Assembly (NCBI GenBank): GCA_030674155.1
Contig: CM060334.1
Span: forward strand, 25,398,151 to 25,410,650
Source: Stramonita haemastoma
Taxonomy: Eukaryota; Mollusca; Gastropoda; Neogastropoda; Muricidae
Direction: 5' to 3'
DNA length: 12,500 nt
Both the position numbers and the translations under genes were made by a program. Each line of letters opens with the position of its first letter. Position 1 is the first letter of the stretch. Below the pieces are notes generated by a model. The model was not told where the DNA came from, searched no databases, and saw only the letters and a program-made list of their open reading frames with translations. Of the stretch, positions 9,518 through 12,500 are shown one piece after another.

Positions 9518-9589
9518 GGGTGGGCGTTTGCTAGGTAGCTACCCCTGCGCACAACTTTTGGCCCAAAGTGGGGGGTGGGCGTTTGCTAG
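9518..9589 (+). repeat. Right subterminal tandem motifs
   Basis: Two exact copies of GGGTGGGCGTTTGCTAG at 9518-9534 and 9573-9589, 55 bp apart, separated by a spacer (CTACCCCTGCGCACAAC followed by TTTTGGCCCAAAG) related to the sequence flanking the left copy. A third, variant copy is the right TIR. The copies may be transposase-binding sites (inference). Confidence 0.88.
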
Positions 9590-9591
9590 AT

Positions 9592-9618
9592 GGTGGGCTT
9601 ATGCTAGGGATTTTACGG
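9592..9618 (-). repeat. Right terminal inverted repeat
   Basis: Mirror of 9010-9036 with one mismatch, ending in ATTTTACGG followed by TA. The inner part, GGTGGGCTTATGCTAGGG, is a variant of the subterminal GGGTGGGCGTTTGCTAG motif, so the TIR itself looks like one member of the motif family. Confidence 0.9.
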
Positions 9619-9620
9619 TA

Positions 9621-9690
9621 GTAGCAGCAGTATCATCATCATTATCATCATCATCACCACCGTAACCACCACCACGACCACCACCATCAC
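9621..9690 (+). repeat. TAG/CAG, ATC and ACC trinucleotide tract
   Basis: Resumes the trinucleotide array after the transposon: GTAGCAGCAG, then ATC units with one ATT, then ACC units with GTA and ACG variants. It is less pure than the left side. Confidence 0.9.
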
Positions 9691-10227
9691 CTGATCACTT
9701 TAAGCATCAACAACAGAAGAAGAAAAAAAAAGCCCAACAACAAAGCACTAGCAGCAATTCCTACAGCAAAGTCTTCCCTGTACTGCCTTGGTTCTTACAC
9801 AGAAGAAAGGGGACTTCAAAAAAGAACCGGAGTCTGATAGTCTCCGTCCATTTTCCCCTCCTTGTATGGCCGAGCAAATTGGATCAAGATATCACCATTG
9901 TACCGCTTTCTCCATCGCCAAGCTCGACACAGACGTGAGATGAAATAAAGAGCCGAGGGGGAGGGGGAGGTTGTGAACGTATTTGGGGGAGGGGGAGGGG
10001 AGGTAAGCAGGCACTTATCGCATTCCGAAACATTTTGTCCCTCCCCCCACAACATTGCAAAGGTTCTTGAAGGCTAAGGAGGGCTTGCCTTCTTTTAGGT
10101 TAAATACCTTGGATGGATGATGTGTGAAAGGGTGCTTAGAAGGAATGTTGAAGAAGAACCACCCTACCTCCCACCCACAAAATGTAGAAGTCAGGGGGTG
10201 GTAAAGCCGAGCGGAAAAATGTTGCAG
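9691..10227. other. Unique spacer, no supported gene
   Basis: About 540 bases. A 79-codon minus-strand frame (9816-10055) contains a run with mixed composition (RLCRAWRWRKRYNGDILIQF) but matches no family I know. The only striking element is the G-rich stretch at 9957-10003. Confidence 0.45.
9957..10003 (+). other. G-rich stretch, possible G-quadruplex
   Basis: Runs of G5, G5 and G2, then an 18-base non-G-run spacer, then G5, G5, G4 and G2, all separated by single A. Five runs have four or more G, but the spacer splits them 2 + 3, so a canonical four-run quadruplex needs a long loop or a two-tetrad form. The stretch ends in GGGGAGGTAAGC, which resembles a splice donor, but there is no supported exon. 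Confidence 0.5.
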
Positions 10228-10344
10228 TCTCTCTTTCTCTATCTGACCGTGTCATTCTGTCTCTCTGTCTGTCTCTGTATATCTGTCTGTCACTCCTTCG
10301 CTTTCTCTCTCTCTATTTTTTTCTCCTCTCTCTCTCTCTCCTCT

Positions 10345-10402
<58 letters not shown>

Positions 10403-10410
10403 TCTCTTTA
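10228..10410 (+). repeat. (TCTG)/(TC)n pyrimidine-rich block
   Basis: Starts as degenerate TCTC/TCTG sequence and becomes a nearly pure TC array (about 10334-10395) with a few CC and TTC breaks, then CTTT-rich sequence. It forms the left arm of an inverted repeat with the (GA)n block at 10451-10574. Confidence 0.95.
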
Positions 10411-10454
10411 TATCTACCCTTCTTTTCCTTTATCATTATCTTGATATATAGAGA
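10403..10454. repeat. Inverted-repeat apex between TC and GA arms
   Basis: TCTCTTTATATC (10403-10414) is complementary to GATATATAGAGA (10443-10454) at 11 of 12 positions, leaving a 28-base loop. The TC and GA arms extend the complementarity outward, so the combined structure could fold as a hairpin with arms of roughly 80-100 bases. Confidence 0.75.
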
Positions 10455-10484
10455 GGGAGGGAGGGAGAGAGGGATGGAGAGATA

Positions 10485-10574
<90 letters not shown>
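10451..10574 (+). repeat. (GA)n microsatellite
   Basis: GAGG/GATG-interrupted start (10451-10485), then about 44 pure GA units to 10574. Right arm of the inverted repeat with the TC block, and left neighbour of duplication copy A. Confidence 0.95.
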
Positions 10575-10576
<2 letters not shown>

Positions 10577-10948
10577 CACTATGCTCAGACTAAGCAGATG
10601 CCTTTAAGGTTTTTGATTTAGCCAGAAGAGAAGCGTTCAGCTCTCAACTCTTCAACACACAAAAGCAGAGAACTTTACACTCTGCCGGTCAGTTTGAAGC
10701 CAGATTGCCTATCAGCTACGGAGCTCTGGATCGTTTCTCTGATCCGAATAGAAAAGCAATGAAGAGGCCATAAACAGTGAAGGCTTTCAAACAGTCTATT
10801 AGCAGTTAATCGTCACCCCCCAGGAAAACTGAGAGCACAGGAATTTTAAAAAAAATTTAAAACAGCAAAGACATTGGAATTGTCTTCACCATGTTGTAAG
10901 CAATTGTTCAGGTTTCTGGAGAGAGTAGGTGGATGCTTGAGAGTAGTT
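10575..10948 (+). repeat. Tandem segmental duplication, copy A
   Basis: Unique-looking segment colinear with copy B (11112-11475). Shared words include ACACAAAAGCA, ATAAACA(G/T)TGAAG, CTATTAGCAG(T/C)TAATCG, GAGCAC and GAATTGTCTTCAC, in the same order and with similar spacing. Copy A has about 35 extra A/T-rich bases around 10840-10876, between GAGCACAGGAATT and the GAATTGTCTTCAC word. No coding frame is conserved between the copies. Confidence 0.8.
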
Positions 10949-10996
10949 TGGGGAGGGAGGAGAGAGAGGGGGGAGAGAAAAAGAGAGAGGGAAAGC

Positions 10997-11052
<56 letters not shown>

Positions 11053-11111
11053 CAGAGAGAGACAGAGACAGAGAGAGAGACAGAGAGAGAGACAGAGAGA
11101 GAGACAGAGAG
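10949..11111 (+). repeat. (GA)n/(GACA) purine-rich block
   Basis: GGGAGG-rich start, pure GA core (about 11001-11046), then a GAGAGACA-type higher-order pattern with roughly 12-14-base spacing to 11111. It separates copies A and B and shows only one pyrimidine type (C) on the + strand. Confidence 0.95.
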
Positions 11112-11475
11112 TTGCCGCCCTGGTGTTAATCAAATGTCTTTAGCTTCATAATTTACCAGAGAGATGGCAGGTTTCACTTACAAAGCTTCAAGACACAAAA
11201 GCAAAGAAAGGTACCAAAACTTCTCTATCAGCCTGAAACAAGACTTGCATGTCAGCTTCTAACCTCAAATTCGCTTTTCTGATAAAAAAAAAATGAAGCT
11301 ATACGAAATGGCGATAAACATTGAAGCCTTCTTGATACCCTATTAGCAGCTAATCGCTGCCCTAGCAGAGGTGAAGAGCACCAGAATTGTCTTCACTACG
11401 CATCATATCGATCAGAGATTCGAGCTGCTGGACCAGAGAAGTGAGATCCGAGAGTAAGTAGGAGAAGGGAGAATG
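11112..11475 (+). repeat. Tandem segmental duplication, copy B
   Basis: Second diverged copy of the segment at 10575-10948, offset by about 507-544 bases depending on indels. It ends in GAGAGTAAGTAGGAGAAGGG, which corresponds to the GAGAGTAG and purine-rich end of copy A but has no expanded GA array. A 60-codon minus-strand frame (11362-11544) crosses its end and is not conserved in copy A. Confidence 0.8.
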
Positions 11476-11757
11476 GAAAAGAAAGTCTGCATGGAAAGTC
11501 AGAACTATGCTGCCAATACCCTCGCACTCATTGAACTTTGACAAATAATACGATCATCGGAAAATAGATAAAGAATACGAAGAGAAGCCGAAGATCGACA
11601 AGAAGTTTATTTAGCCAGAATAATGCAGTCATTATTCTTGATACTACAAATCAATTGTTCAAGCCTTTTCTTCTGTTTCAGACCAGTGATTTTTGGGATG
11701 GTCTGCTTATTGGGAAACACTGAGGACAGAAAAATGAAATAGTGGAAGAAAAAACAC

Positions 11758-11822
11758 CAGCTGTGGCACACTGGTTAGCACTCCAGGCTATAGATTAGGA
11801 GGGCGGTGTCAGACTTTGCCTT
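11758..11822 (+). repeat. Decayed tRNA-derived SINE-like head
   Basis: GCTGTGGCACACTGGTTAGC matches the A-box region of tRNA-derived SINEs (TGGCNNAGTGG with one mismatch, followed by TTAGC). Around 40 bases later, GTGTCAGACTTTG occupies the B-box position but is badly degraded against GGTTCGANTCC. The spacing is right for a tRNA-like head. No tail or target duplication is visible. Confidence 0.5.
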
Positions 11823-12500
11823 GCAAGATTCAGTGAGACGACGAGACATCACACAACTGAGTGTCAACAAACACACAAACTTGACGGTATTGACATTAAA
11901 ACTATCTCACAGAAGCGACAGATATATGTATCTCTTTTGCTACAAGGAAGCATTAAGCAAAGTCTTGTCGTATAACCTCAAATCTTGCCGGGTACCAACA
12001 CTGTCTGTGTCAACTCTCAGTCACATTTGTATGTATAAACTAAAGTGTGGAAAGACATTGAAATGCTGTAACCCACGATTAGAGCTCACTTTGTGCTCCG
12101 TGGTCGTTTTTGTCTTTTGATGCCGATTAGTATGTGACTTGTGGTTTACTGAAGGGCATGGATTCAAGCTTTGTGTGTCTTGATTAGAGCCAGCCATACT
12201 CAGATTTCTTACGATTTTTTTTCTCCATCAACGGATCGAGTTCTGGCTGTTATGCCTAGAGCTTTTCATAGGTGAAGGCAATCTTAACACACCATTTCAA
12301 AACATAGCATTTATTGGCACTTTGCTTACACCCATGACCGGCAAAGGTTTTGGTCTGGGCCAGGGGTAAAGGGAGAGCAGTGAGGTTTCGGCCGCGGGAG
12401 TGTCTCAGCCTACTCAGAAAATTCAACACGTTCTGAATCTTGTTGATACCACGAAAGGGGCAAAGCCCTTAAATGAATACGTGTCCCTACATCTTTAAAG
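11823..12500. other. Unique spacer, no supported gene
   Basis: The 104-codon + strand frame at 11806-12120 is the longest non-repeat frame in the window. It is Ser/Leu/Lys/Cys-rich, has no recognised motif, and begins inside the SINE-like head, which argues against a real start. A minus-strand AATAAA (12310-12315) could be a polyadenylation signal, but nothing upstream of it on that strand is recognisably coding. Confidence 0.45.

Larger units (their letters stand above)
9008..9620 (-). mobile_element. Non-autonomous pogo-like (Tc1/mariner) DNA transposon
   Basis: The element proper is 9010-9618 (609 bp), with TA on each side (9008-9009 and 9619-9620). The ends are 27-bp inverted repeats beginning CCGTAAAATCCCTAGCATAC, differing at one position. 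TA flanks and a short TIR fit the Tc1/mariner superfamily. A minus-strand remnant resembling a Brinker-type DNA-binding domain points to the pogo group. No catalytic DDE/D domain is present, so it cannot move on its own. It sits inside the trinucleotide array, where TA targets are abundant, so the TA duplication alone is weak evidence; the TIRs carry the call. The strand given is that of the transposase remnant. Confidence 0.85.

Noticed and set aside
9808..10055. Possible coding exon on the minus strand (RLCRAWRWRKRYNGDILIQF region)
   Set aside because: No family match by eye, the N-terminal part is low-complexity from the G-rich tract, and there is no supporting splice structure.
11806..12120. 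104-codon + strand frame
   Set aside because: The start lies inside a SINE-like head, there is no known motif, and the length is compatible with chance in this AT-rich sequence.
12121..12200. GCATGGATTCAAGC as a B box of a third tRNA-like element
   Set aside because: No A box at the right distance upstream, and no tRNA-like fold.

Overview
This window looks like non-coding nuclear DNA from an animal, most plausibly a lophotrochozoan such as a gastropod mollusc. The reasons are very dense long (GA/CT)n and (TG/CA)n microsatellites, tRNA-derived SINE-like heads, a pogo-type DNA transposon remnant, AT-rich unique spacers, and no convincing protein-coding exon. The taxonomic call is an inference from overall texture, not from a recognised gene. 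There is no sign of bacterial gene organisation. Nearly every long open frame is a translated microsatellite (poly TH/VC, RE/SL, S, Y).

Layout. 1-1360 is unique spacer with a decayed minus-strand tRNA-SINE-like head near 661-750. 1361-1999 is a diverged tandem duplication in which each unit starts with a (TG)n tract. 2235-2506 is an almost pure polypurine (GAA/GA) block. 2511-4290 is unique and featureless. 4291-6339 holds (GA)n, (TG)n-(GA)n, (ACC)n and three (CT)n arrays separated by unique DNA. 6831-7142 is a compound TATG/TG/TCTG/TATG/TG array. 7497-7591 is a degenerate but perfectly phased pentanucleotide repeat. 7951-8259 is a (CA)n-rich, Z-DNA-prone block. 8644-8696 is (TG)n. 8766-9690 is a TAG/CAG/ATC/ACC trinucleotide region split by a 609-bp transposon at 9010-9618. 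10228-10574 is a (TC)n/(GA)n inverted repeat. 10575-11475 is a second diverged tandem duplication separated by (GA)n. 11758-11822 is another SINE-like head, and the rest is unique spacer.

The best-supported biological object is the 609-bp element at 9010-9618. It has 27-bp terminal inverted repeats differing at one position, flanking TA dinucleotides, repeated GGGTGGGCGTTTGCTAG motifs near both ends, and an internal minus-strand remnant resembling the Brinker-type DNA-binding domain of pogo-family transposases. That remnant is frameshifted at a 10-bp tandem duplication. The repeated motif contains GGCGTT, which fits the GGCGYY core bound by Brinker, so the element may carry both a transposase DNA-binding domain remnant and its binding sites. 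Nothing else in the window forms a multi-gene system. About a quarter of the sequence is simple repeat.
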